From positions 120,417-184,416 of the forward strand of contig NMRB01000030.1 of assembly GCA_002633025.1 (NCBI GenBank): a stretch of 64,000 nt of DNA. Direction: 5' to 3'. Positions within the stretch are counted from its first letter, which is position 1, and each line of letters starts with the position of its first letter. Below the pieces are notes generated by a model, which was not told the origin of the DNA, made no database searches, and worked only from the letters and a program-made list of their open reading frames with translations. Source of the DNA: Notospermus geniculatus. Taxonomy: Eukaryota; Nemertea; Pilidiophora; Heteronemertea; Lineidae. Both the position numbers and the translations under genes were made by a program. Shown piece by piece: positions 34,485 through 43,611 of the stretch.

Positions 34485-36060
34485 CACTTCCGCAGTAATA
34501 CTCCCCAGAAAAAAGTTCTCTTTGCCTTTTTCATTGGGTCAAAGAGCTGTGACCCACATTCTGGATTACATTTTGTGAGTCATTCGTTCATTGCCTTTCC
34601 TCTGATCAACATGGCAAAAGATGATGTAAGGATGCGACATCTTTTTTGGCCAAGATTTCCTCCATCAAAACATGTCATGATTGAGTGACTAGGTCTTCAG
34701 CAGCAAAATATCACTGAAGTAAAACTGCAGCTGTCGCCATATTCTGTTTTGAATGCTGTTGTGAAAGGCGCACGACATCAATATAGGTCTTTTTGGCCCA
34801 CAACCATTTCAGCTGACTCCTTCTTCGGTCCAGGCATTTTCAGCCCACTTCCAATTCGGCTCTGGTATTTTGGCCCATATCCATTTAGGCTCAGGTCTTG
34901 CCCGTTTTGGCCCACTCCACTACCATGCTAGGACATGAGACCAGTTTCTGTGCAGAGGTCTCTTCAACTGTTCTCTTCCTCCAAGAGATTACCCTTCATA
35001 ATAAGTAAGAATGGTAGTAATTTAGAACCAGTGGCAACAAACCTGATCTTCCATCATCGAAGGCATTTTTTATTCTGGTAATAACACAGTTGTCAGCTCT
35101 TACTTTCCAGGAACATCTGCGGAGAAGATCGTCAACATGGCCTGTCAAGATGACCTGCTGTGTCCGAAAATGGTAGTGTCGATGTTGACAAGTAGATTAC
35201 AGACGTCTGTTCCTGGCCTATCATTAATTTACGCTGAATTGATCACAAATGATAGATACGGCACCTGTCAACAGGGCAGATGAATACAGAAACGTGCAGG
35301 CAATATAGCCATTGAGATGGTATTTGGCAACGGACAGTAGCTGGTGGATTGTATCCTATGAAGCTGTCACAGACACAATCTTTACAGGATGTAGGCCTAA
35401 CTCTTGCTTGGCTGAAAATGAAAATCTGTAGGAACCTCAATCACACCATTTCATTTGCTGACGAATTAGGCCCTATCTCCACATAATGCACAGCGATATG
35501 ATACAACCACTTGTAATTTTCCCTTTCTATGTGTTTCTTCTTGGCCAATTGTCAAGGACGGGAGCAAAGCAGAGTTCAAGTGGAAATATGCATAAAGTGA
35601 AAGAATTCTGTAGCCAGTCGCATCTCTGAGGGCCTTAGATGTGCAGCAGCAACTCAATCAGGTGGAAGTTTGGAAGTAAAAACCCGACATCCAGAATTTT
35701 ACAGCCTTTGGAGCTAACAAATTAGGGGCAAGCCCTCCGACAATGGCACAAAGTGTTCTCCTATCTCGTTCAATGATGGATGTCAAACCTATCATTAGCT
35801 AAGATAACAATGGAGGAAACAAAACAAGGTGGACTGTCAGGAAGAAGTGTGCTTGCACCTTGTACCCCTGAAGGCAGGAACCGATCCACAATAACCTAAT
35901 GAGGAATGAATAAACATGAGAAATATGAGTTTTTTATCATCCTTTGGATGAAGGGACAAAGACAATGGCTCCATGCAAGATATGGGACGAGTTTTTTTCT
36001 CTTTCAGAAGCGTTGCGTCTTCAAAATGGATTCAGTTCATTCTTGATTAGCCATCGAGGA
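34485..36060. other. Degenerate ggccca repeats; one Cys-rich minus frame
   Basis: Between about 34783 and 34925 a degenerate 40-45 bp unit (gg(t/c)nttttggccca(t)atccattt(a/c)ggctc) repeats three or four times. On the minus strand an acceptor attttcattttcag (about 35412) precedes an open frame with CKDCVCD...VRC spacing, vaguely like part of a VWC module, ending at a weak donor near 35270. It is not called as a gene. Confidence 0.4.
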
Positions 36061-36365
36061 GCCAAGATAGCCTCGCGGTTATCATGTCCGCTTTATAGCA
36101 AGTGGCAGATCCCTGGTTCGAATCCATGGTTCTTCAGTCCATTGCATGGGACAGAAAGCCATGGTGCCTTGTGCTTGTTGTGTCTTCGCAAGGACAAGTG
36201 ACCCCATCCAAGTGAGGAACATGAGCAGCTTGAAATGGCCTCTTCCGTACTTACCATGGCCTAGTGCTAGCTTCAGCCCTGATGGATTTAGTAGGTTTAT
36301 CAATTTCAAAGAAAAAGCCACCACCAGTGAAAGTGTTAGGGGAATCATGGATGAATGATTAAGTT
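36061..36365 (+). repeat. tRNA-derived SINE, near full length
   Basis: The head has a perfect B box ggttcgaatcc (36115-36125) and an A-box-like tagcctcgcggttatcatg about 45 bp upstream. The body contains gcaaggacaagtgacccc and ends in catggatgaatgattaag before an A/T-rich stretch. As in most SINEs, the tRNA-like stems are not all complementary. Confidence 0.75.
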
Positions 36366-36656
36366 TATTTTGCCATCATCATCAAATGTGGGACGAGCCA
36401 TTAGGAGGCCCAAGAGAGATCAATGGACATGAACACCTAATCACCAATTCGTTAACACAATATCAATGCAACCACAAATTAGGAATAAAATGATGTGACA
36501 CCTAGTAAAAGTGGATTTTGTTCCGTCAGTTCAGATCTGCAACGGGACCAGACCAGTCCACCCTTGCTTAATCACTGTTTCATTATTGTGTCGATATTAG
36601 TCATGACGAAATAAAATCATGTGGGGATCCTGCATGAATCACAGGTCCTTTTCCAG
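36366..36656. other. Spacer, nothing recognised
   Basis: Unique AT-rich sequence leading to the acceptor at 36655. Confidence 0.4.
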
Positions 36657-36809
36657 CAGGGAGATCCTCCCGAAATTAGACATGTTCTGGAAATTCTATT
36701 GTTCCTGGATGCGAGGGTAAATCTCTGCAGTCCATTTGAATCAAGTGGAATTATGGGTAGTCGTCGCAGCGGCGTAATTTACATTGTTGTCACGTTTGTG
36801 TTGTTATAA
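36657..36809 (+). CDS. Candidate exon, hydrophobic C-terminus
   Basis: The acceptor caggtccttttccag (AG at 36655-36656) opens 50 codons to TAA at 36807. The product begins QGDPPEIRHVLEILLFLDAR and ends in a hydrophobic GVIYIVVTFVLL, which could be a tail anchor. Alternatively a donor gtaaat at 36717 splices it earlier. Good codon character, family unknown. Confidence 0.35.
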   Translation, partial: QGDPPEIRHVLEILLFLDARVNLCSPFESSGIMGSRRSGVIYIVVTFVLL

Positions 36810-38524
36810 GTCTGATTGCATCAGCGTTGTGTATTGTCAGCAATTCTGATGAGAGATAGCGAAAGTGACATTTTGTCCATTTTAAAATGTCATGATATTA
36901 GTGATGTTTTCAAACCTTTTGTCCGACTTCATTACAGAAAGTGCTGGTTTGTAACATAGCGTGTCCAAAATTGGAAATTTTGCATAATATTGTTGATTGC
37001 GTTCACAAAAGTTGTCAATTTAACGATTCTGTGTTTGTCAAATCAGATTTTACCCATGTTTGGTAAAGCACCACAATTCCTAAATTTTAACTCAATTTTA
37101 ATGCAAGGGAGAAAATTGACAAACTGACACAAGACTTCGCAATAAGGTAGGCTAAAGGAAAGGATGCACCTTTAGTATCACACTAAATCAATTGTCTACA
37201 ATGCAAATTTTGTCTTAGGAGGATGAAAATGTTTGGTTCATTGGTTTGCAATGTATCTGATCCAAATTATCCTTGAAACAAGCTTTAAAATGCTTCCAAC
37301 AGCAGAGCAAAAGTTCCACGCAAGAAACCACCAAGAAAACAGTAACAAGAGATTGTGATCTGAATGCAAATTACTTCCAGTTCATTTGTCGCCCAGCACT
37401 TGGTGACCAACATAATTAGTACAAGGGCAAACCCTGATGAGCACGCATTTTTCCGGCGTAGTTTACACCGACAGTGAACACCCTCAGGCTGGAGTAGGCT
37501 CCCCCAATCTTTAACACGCTAATTGGTAACCTGAAAACGGCAAGTAGTTGCTTCCGACATGTTGCTAAGCTCATGAAAAGGTCCTGGGAAATTTTGCAGT
37601 TGTCAGTAAGAAAAGTTCAATTCTAGAGAGCACGCTTGCACAGTGAGACATTCGAAGGCAGGGTTTCATTCGAGGAAAAAGGGGTCGAACCCTCTCCAGG
37701 CAATGCAAATGATTTTGAGAAAGAGTACACGAATTTCCACAGGCAGTGTTCAAGTCCAACTGTGAAATGAATTGGACAAAGTGTTGGAAATAAAGGATAG
37801 TTCTAGGCTTTGTCTATTTAATTGAAGGGTTTGATTTGTTCCAGAGAAGCCAAGTCCACGGTTGTTTAAACTACCTTCAAGGCCTCACTTTGACACAATG
37901 TAGACTGGGAGACAACTGAAAAATTGTAAACCTCGATAACTCAACTCATGAATCATCTCACAGGGTATTAAAGGGATTCACTTTTACACAGCTCCACCCT
38001 CAAGGGATGCGTCGGCCATCAGCGGATGAGGGACACGGATGTGACCCAAGGCAACGCGTCCCTTGAGAGGGGTCTATTGTCTGATGGAGTACATTGTTTA
38101 CATTGATGTTCATGCTGCTGTCTTTAAACAATTCTTTTGAAGAGTTTCTGAAGTTTTAGCAAGTTTAGTGTAATTGACCCTTGGGAGTTGATAACTTAGG
38201 TTTATACTTTGAGAGAGGCATCAGGCGAAGACAGCAGGAGTAACTCAGAAAGATTTTCATCAACATTAGAGGGGCCTGTTGCCTACATTTTAGGGTATTG
38301 AATAACTTTCATTCGCAGATCTAAGGTGGTTCATCTTTTTTGTGGAAAATTTTCAAAGTTGAGCAGGAAATTGTAGAACTTTTGGAATAATCTTTGCATT
38401 TGACCCTGATCAGGACCGGCAAGGTGGACCCCTCTTTTTCTGGATCGGCTCCTGACTTTGACTAAGATAATCTCTGAAAATTAACAGCCTCAAGTTGGAG
38501 TTCTAGTGATGTGTGTATCATCAG
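36810..38524. other. No supported gene; possible SINE remnant
   Basis: A minus-strand B-box-like ggttcgacccc (about 37690-37680) suggests a decayed SINE near 37.7 kb. Nothing else is supported. Confidence 0.35.
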
Positions 38525-38755
38525 CCAAACAGCACAACTCCGATGAATGCAGGAGCCATTCAGTTCACTGACGTGTTCCCAGATGTCACCACCAGTCCAA
38601 AGACAACTCATGCTCTCAGATCAATATGCATCTTCATGTTTATTCTCTTACGCTATGGTATATTGAGATTACGAAGTGTTCGGGTAAATATTTACTTTTC
38701 AATATCTGAAACAGGAAGCTGCGAAAATTGTCAAGAGAAGTCCGTGTCATCCTGA
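38525..38755 (+). CDS. Candidate exon, Thr-rich then hydrophobic
   Basis: After gtgtatcatcag (AG at 38523-38524) a 76-codon frame runs to TGA at 38753. The first 40 codons show very strong RNY use and a Thr/Pro-rich product (PNSTTPMNAGAIQFTDVFPD), followed by a hydrophobic ICIFMFILLRYG. Stalk plus membrane segment is one reading. The acceptor pyrimidine tract is poor. Confidence 0.28.
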   Translation, partial: PNSTTPMNAGAIQFTDVFPDVTTSPKTTHALRSICIFMFILLRYGILRLRSVRVNIYFSISETGSCENCQEKSVSS

Positions 38756-38961
38756 TGTGGTGTCTTCCGACGGGACCGTGACTCAACCAGACAAATATAT
38801 TGGAAAATAATACCGCATGTGGCCAATCTAGTGACATTTTCTGCGCAATATTTTGTTTGCATATACTCTTGATAAAACACAACATATGACGCGATAGCTT
38901 TTTCATGAAACATAGGGAATGGTTCCTGAGATTTTTCTTGAAGAGTGTTGTAAGCTTCATT

Positions 38962-39051
38962 CTCCCATCGCAGGGCTTTGGTCTCGCTCCTCTTCATACA
39001 CTCCTGTGAGTGGATGGTGAGAAGCGAGGTAAAAACCCCTGCTGTGGGAGG
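38962..39051. repeat. Fold-back element, copy 1
   Basis: Imperfect inverted repeat: ctcccatcgcagggctttgg at the left and, reversed from the right, ctcccacagcaggggttttt, both continuing into ctcgct(t/c)-like and caccatcc/catacac arms of about 40 bp. A second copy in opposite orientation lies at 43515-43611. Confidence 0.65.
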
Positions 39052-39218
39052 ATGTGTAAGCTTGGCAGACGTCTGCAAGGAGTGAATACAGATTAGGGTT
39101 GTAGGAGGAATATTCCATGAGATTTTTTCCAACAAGAGAGAGATATCTCTGTTGGACAACTCAGCCGACAGAATTTGTGAACGTTTTGATACTGATTGTG
39201 TATGACTGCAGTAATAGG

Positions 39219-39303
39219 CCAAAGAATATTCCCTCTCACTCCAGGAACACTATTTGTCAGACCAAAGAATATTCCCTCTCACTCCAGGAACACTATTTGT
39301 CAG
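39219..39303. repeat. Two tandem copies of a 43-bp unit
   Basis: ccaaagaatattccctctca then ctccaggaacactatttgtcag occurs twice with no visible differences, indicating a very recent duplication. Confidence 0.9.
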
Positions 39304-39881
39304 AAGCAATGTCCTGAGGAACAGAGGCGGCACTGCAAGGAGCTGGTGTCAAATACTAGACAACGAAACCTTTTTTTATCAAAAGATGTGATCACGACGA
39401 AGACCACTGGACCCTGGCATCTGCGATTTCTCTTGTGGGACTCACAATAGCATTTTGCAGACCTAATTGAAATGTGGTCATAGGACAAAAATCCTGAAAC
39501 CCAATGAAAAAAAATCACTGACAAAGGAACAAAAGCAAACGTCTCGTTTTAATACAAGCAATCGATCGATTTACATTTTTTGCCGTTAGCTCTTGTCAGT
39601 GCATCTTCTCACATAACTTGAGCGATGTTTCTATTATCAATATAATCAAGGTCTCTTGCTGTTTTTTATTCCAGACTCAGATTTCGATTGTCTCGAACCT
39701 TTTTTTAATTCAATTCAAAGCAGGCTGGACCTCATATACATGGCTTGTACAGATGTTTTGCCGATTCCCTTAATGTCCAAAAAGTATTTTACGACTTAGG
39801 AAGGAATGTTATTGTGCCAGAAGGCTTAACTGTATCATTACATGACCGCCAGCAAGATTTTTGACAGTTTCAGACCGTCAC
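39304..39881. other. Spacer, nothing recognised
   Basis: No exon with paired splice sites. The acceptor needed for the next minus-strand exon after 39882 (phase 0) was not found here. Confidence 0.3.
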
Positions 39882-39925
39882 CTCTTCCGTGACCGCTTTT
39901 CCAGCCATCTCCGATTCTGTCATTA
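39882..39925 (-). CDS. Putative exon of the 43.5-39.9 kb gene
   Basis: The acceptor cctagtgcttcag (AG at 39927-39926) and donor GAG|gtgacg (39881) bound 44 bases: TA, then MTESEMAGKAVTEE. The TA completes the G left by the exon 40121-40168, giving Val. The sequence also starts with ATG, so a separate first exon is possible, but the phase match favours an internal exon. Confidence 0.4.
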
Positions 39926-40120
39926 CTGAAGCACTAGGAATGACGTAACCGTCTATAATTTTGCAGTCAGGCAAAATGCCCCGTAGACAAGATTGCCCAT
40001 TTTTCACCACTTGTGATTTCCAATTCCTTGAAAGAAATTCTGCAATCCTAGGAAAAAGTAGACCTAAGACTCAATCAATGAATCTAGCAAGAAGAGCCCA
40101 GTAATGAAAGGGTTAGATAC

Positions 40121-40168
40121 CTTCACTGTCGAGCATTGCATACACAATCATGCACGGCACAGTCTCTG
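40121..40168 (-). CDS. Putative short exon of the 43.5-39.9 kb gene
   Basis: The acceptor tgtctgggatttcag (AG at 40170-40169) and donor gtatct (40120) bound 48 bases with one open frame: CA, ETVPCMIVYAMLDSE, G. Its end phase matches the next exon at 39925. Its start needs one base from upstream, or a shifted acceptor at the adjacent AGs. Confidence 0.4.
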
Positions 40169-40263
40169 CTGAAATCCCAGACAAACCTTTTTGAAAGATC
40201 ATCCCAATTCCTTGGAAGGTCGCTAGATCATTCATAAGCAATGGTAAGATCTTCATTCCATAT

Positions 40264-40527
40264 TCAGCTCGCAGCCCCCCGGGAGTCAAACTCTACCATC
40301 ACCAAGATGTAACCAGATAATCTCATTTTTACCTTTTGTTCCTCGGATTCTTTGTGCACTGACTTGAATGAATAATACGCTATAAGTTCCCCAATCCTAT
40401 ATGTTCCAAGTCTGCCAACAGCCTCTGGCAAAAATCTAACCGAATCGTGCAAAAATGACGAAGTATTTAGCGGAAATATTACTAGTTTTATTGCATCAGC
40501 ATTAGTGTAAAACCGACTAATCTTCAC
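40264..40527 (-). pseudogene. Frame-shifted continuation of the 43.5-39.9 kb gene
   Basis: An 87-codon frame with strong coding character (for example LPEAVGRLGTYRIGELIAYY) and a donor AAG|gtaaaa at 40332, phase 0. It has no ATG and no good acceptor. Instead it overlaps by 4 bases the stop of the upstream exon in a different frame. A single base change in length near 40524-40540 would fuse the two. An assembly indel, a lesion in a decaying gene or a chance pair of frames are the options. Confidence 0.4.
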
Positions 40528-40662
40528 AGTTGAATAGACAGAGAGTTAATTGTCGATTTTCTAATATTTGCCTCATTAGATTCGACAGCGTTTGCCTTTT
40601 TTCTAGCAGAAGTCTTAACTTGCTTTATTTTTCTAAATTTGTTAACTCTTTGATCTGCTAAT
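40524..40662 (-). CDS. Exon 2 of the 43.5-39.9 kb gene
   Basis: A pyrimidine-rich acceptor (ccatctatcaacgtttggcag, AG at 40664-40663) is followed by A, which completes the GA left by exon 1 (GAA, Glu), then 45 codons to TGA at 40524. The product is strongly basic (LADQRVNKFRKIKQVKTSAR, then KKANAVESNEANIRKS). The frame is also open upstream to an ATG at 40805 through a Gly/Ser-rich stretch (codons of GGC and AGC), an alternative unspliced 93-codon ORF. Confidence 0.45.
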
Positions 40663-40988
40663 CTGCCAAACGTTGATAGATGGAGATGGAGAATGAAGTA
40701 TAAGCCTATGAAATATAGGCTACGTGGAGGTGCTCTGTCTGTAGAATCACCACTGCCGCTGCTGCTGCCGCCCCCGCCACCACCAAAGTTGTTCAGGGAT
40801 GTCACTTATTCCAGTAAGAAGCCACCCGCATCATGGATCTGCTCAAGAGAAGCCACTGCTCCATTTTCATCCCTTTAGCAGGTGCCAACACACTTTTTGT
40901 AAGGAACATGTCAGAGCAACAGGAAAGGACCAAGCATCTGCATTATTGATAGGCAAAGTTTCTTTGACATTGTGGTCGTGGCTTAAGG
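40663..40988. other. Intron segment with GGC/AGC-rich stretch
   Basis: At 40750-40790 a cgctgctgctgccgcccccgccacc tract encodes Gly/Ser on the minus strand or Pro/Leu on the plus strand. It may be simple sequence or an alternative first exon beginning MTSLNNFGGGG. Confidence 0.35.
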
Positions 40989-41153
40989 AATTAAACCCGA
41001 GGCGGAGGGTCTTGGTTGCGACACCAAACCCGCGAGGGTGGAGCTAAAATGTAGTCCAAACCCGAGGCGCTTCGCTGAGGGTTTGGACGGAATTTTTGCT
41101 CCACCCGAGCGGGTTTGGTGTCGCAACCAAGACCCGAAGCCGAGGGTTTAATT
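40989..41153. repeat. 165-bp GC-rich hairpin, about 81-bp arms
   Basis: The arms begin aattaaaccc and end gggtttaatt and share ggtcttggttgcgacaccaa exactly, with scattered mismatches elsewhere and almost no loop (centre near cgcttcgc). It lies in the predicted intron between exons 1 and 2. Fold-back MITE or inverted duplication. A related short phrase (gcgggtcttggttgtgtcac) recurs at about 41524. Confidence 0.85.
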
Positions 41154-41717
41154 TCTATTCTAAAATACCTCAGACTAAACATAGTATACATAGGTTCAGT
41201 GCAGTTTGATTGCAATAAATAGGCCTAAGATATCAGGGAGGACGCTCCGTCGATGACGCGACATCAGTGAATCACGCAATGTGTGTACAAACCTGTACAT
41301 CGTGCCTACATCGTGTACATCTGTGTGCAGCGCTAGCAGCAAGCTGCAGGAGTCCAAATGAGGTCGCAGGGCGCTTTCTTCAACGGATTATCCGCAGGAA
41401 ATGTACCTAATGGTACAAAACCTCGTTGGGATAGGTCACTGAGTATCCACCTGGCCGACATTCGCTGCACTACCTCGCTGAATGCTCGAAGCGAGAAATG
41501 TTGGACGCGCGCCATTACACTGAGCGGGTCTTGGTTGTGTCACCCAGACCCGCTGCATTCAGAACGAGGCTAATGCATTATCCATTTGAAACATACGCAC
41601 GAGATACCAAGGTATTTTAGAATGCCCAACCATGCTATGACATGTCCAGTTTTTTCACCTTCTTCTTGTGTCACTTGCATACAAAGCGAGTGATAGTTTG
41701 TCAACTTGTAAGTCAGC

Positions 41718-41822
41718 GTTTACATAGAGGTATACTGTATACAGACACGCTGGCGAACAAAGGTTTCATGGTCATGAACCCTTTTTAGGCCATTGTTCGC
41801 CAGCATATACGTCTACGTAAAC
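41718..41822. repeat. Fold-back element with gtttac ends
   Basis: Left gtttacatagaggtata...cgctggcgaacaa pairs with right ttgttcgccagcatatacgt...gtaaac. The centre ggtttcatggtcatgaacc is itself palindromic. Flanks gcc-like, no clear duplication. Confidence 0.7.
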
Positions 41823-43259
41823 CCGGCCTAAGAGCAAAGGGAGGGCCTTGGACAGAAAAACAGATTGTAAAATCTCAAGGCAGTTACTCCCCGATTTTGC
41901 ACCCATGAGTTCAGCCGTTTCCACCATCAAGCTCCCCAGTATTGGTGTCCCTTTGGGCATCCCCCTAAGTCACAGGACTTCCTGGGATCACTGTTTACGG
42001 TCTATTATCTTTTCTGAATCACCCGGTGACGAACTCAATTGCAAGGCTCCGAAAAATACAGGTGTCTTTTGCCAAGCTATTGTATCGAGAGGCAGTGGGC
42101 CATTTAGAAATCAAAGCAACCCGACAGCAAGATTACGAAGTACTTTATCCTTAGGCAAAAAAGATGTGGTCTAACCCGAGGCAAGGACCCTCCAGTGTTC
42201 TGCCTACATCAGGTCCTTCGGGCAGAGTGTATCCAAGGACACTCCTTGAAACTGAAGATGCCAGTCTTCAAACACTTAGATAAGCCTGACTTCTGCATTT
42301 TGGACTTAGCTCAAACCCTTGAAAGGATCAGCTGTCTTAGCCAACTTTCCAAATTTTCCATAAAATCAACGATTTCAGATTCCTTGCAGTGTCTTCCATC
42401 AGAGATGTTTGAGAAGTGATATTGCATACACCCACAAGGGGTTAAGTTTAAGTCAAGTACCGGGGTAGTTATATGAGTACTTAAAGAGTTCATAAATTGA
42501 AATACGGAAAACCTTGGAAATGGCAGCATTTAAAGTGTTAGTGTCAAATTAAATGTCATTGTAAATTCTCAGATGATGCTAGCTGATTTGAGCTGGCACA
42601 TGGGTCTCAGGGGTGAGCAATAATGACGAAGGATCAGGCTCATTTATGGATGGAAAATGGGGTGAAATTAGTGAAGCTATCCTGAGTTGGACCCTGAGGG
42701 TTTCAGGATGAGGTGCAATCCCCTTAGGGTCCATAGCCCATCAGGGGACAGCTGGGATTGTTTTAGGGATTGTTTTAGGGCTTCACCCTGCAGTGCCCGA
42801 GGTACAAGACAGCGGGTATGTTGATATTTTAGGACCGTTGGGGGAGATAACTACAAGTATTAGCGACCCTTTGTGTGAATACCAATTTTGAGCAGGTTGA
42901 CCCTGAATTTAGATTGAGTCAAAAGTGACAAGTCCGATATCTCAACTTCATCAACCGTTGTCATTTTTAATCAACATCAGCCTTCAAAATCGATGGTGAC
43001 AAACCACGATTCCTGCCCAAAGAAACAATAAAGTCCAGGGTTGTGAGGCAACTGAACTTCCTCAGCGCCTTACACCTCTCAGAAATGAAGCTGAAGAATA
43101 GCCTCAAGCTCACTCATTTGCCAGGAAAAAGATAGAAATTTCTGCCCAATGATTTTGTCATGATGGTTGACAGAATTCAACCTAATGTAGCCAAATTTGC
43201 CAACTGGTCTTCCTATTGTGTTTGAGCATTTAGGTTATCTGGTCCAATTGATTTCTTAC
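41823..43259. other. Intron of the 43.5-39.9 kb gene; two open frames
   Basis: Plus frames 41848-42174 (108 codons) and 42195-42419 (74 codons) read plausibly but are antisense to the predicted gene and lack support. gggattgttttag is tandemly doubled at about 42752. Confidence 0.35.
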
Positions 43260-43513
43260 TCAGACTTATTGATTTTAAGTAAAAAGAACATTTCGGCAGC
43301 AATAACGGTGACGGTGCCAATTGGCAAGACCAAAACATTTTGTATATCACCCACAACAGCATCACCATCGTATCGAATCGGCAATCCATTCCCAGACAAT
43401 TTTGTGCCATTTGCATCACATTTTAATGCTTTCTGCAGAGTTTCTTTGGCTGTGGAATTTGATGGCCAACAACACCTTTCGATCACTACCAAATCAATTT
43501 CAGTTGTCACCAT
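43260..43513 (-). CDS. Exon 1 of the 43.5-39.9 kb gene, 84 codons
   Basis: ATG at 43513 opens 84 codons with marked RNY codon use and stops at a donor GA|gtaaga (43259), phase 2. The product begins MVTTEIDLVVIERCCWPSNS and includes SGNGLPIRYDGDAVVGDI, then a hydrophobic run. I do not recognise the family. The frame stays open upstream of the ATG into the fold-back at 43515, so the exact start is uncertain. The phase-2 end pairs with exon 2 at 40662 across a 2.6-kb intron. Confidence 0.55.
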
Positions 43514-43514
43514 T

Positions 43515-43611
43515 CTCCCACAGCAGGGGTTTTTACCTGGCTCCTCTTCATCCACTCTCACAAATTTGTGTGCAAGTGTATGAAGCAAGAACGAAGCCCT
43601 GCTACGGGAGG
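43515..43611. repeat. Fold-back element, copy 2
   Basis: Same family as 38962-39051 in opposite orientation: ctcccacagcaggggttttt ... ccctgctacgggagg with gtgtatgaag and acgaagccctgc in the arms. It abuts the predicted start codon at 43513, so it may supply the 5'UTR of that gene. Confidence 0.65.

Noticed and set aside
35243-35412. VWC-like cysteine exon on the minus strand
   Set aside because: Only part of a VWC pattern is present and the proposed donor (gtgccg) is poor.
36061-36130. Possible tRNA gene (perfect B box)
   Set aside because: The acceptor, D and anticodon stems do not pair, and a SINE body follows.
38731-39222. Longest ORF in the window (163 codons, minus)
   Set aside because: It runs through the fold-back at 38962-39051, has no RNY character or motif, and similar lengths occur by chance on both strands here.
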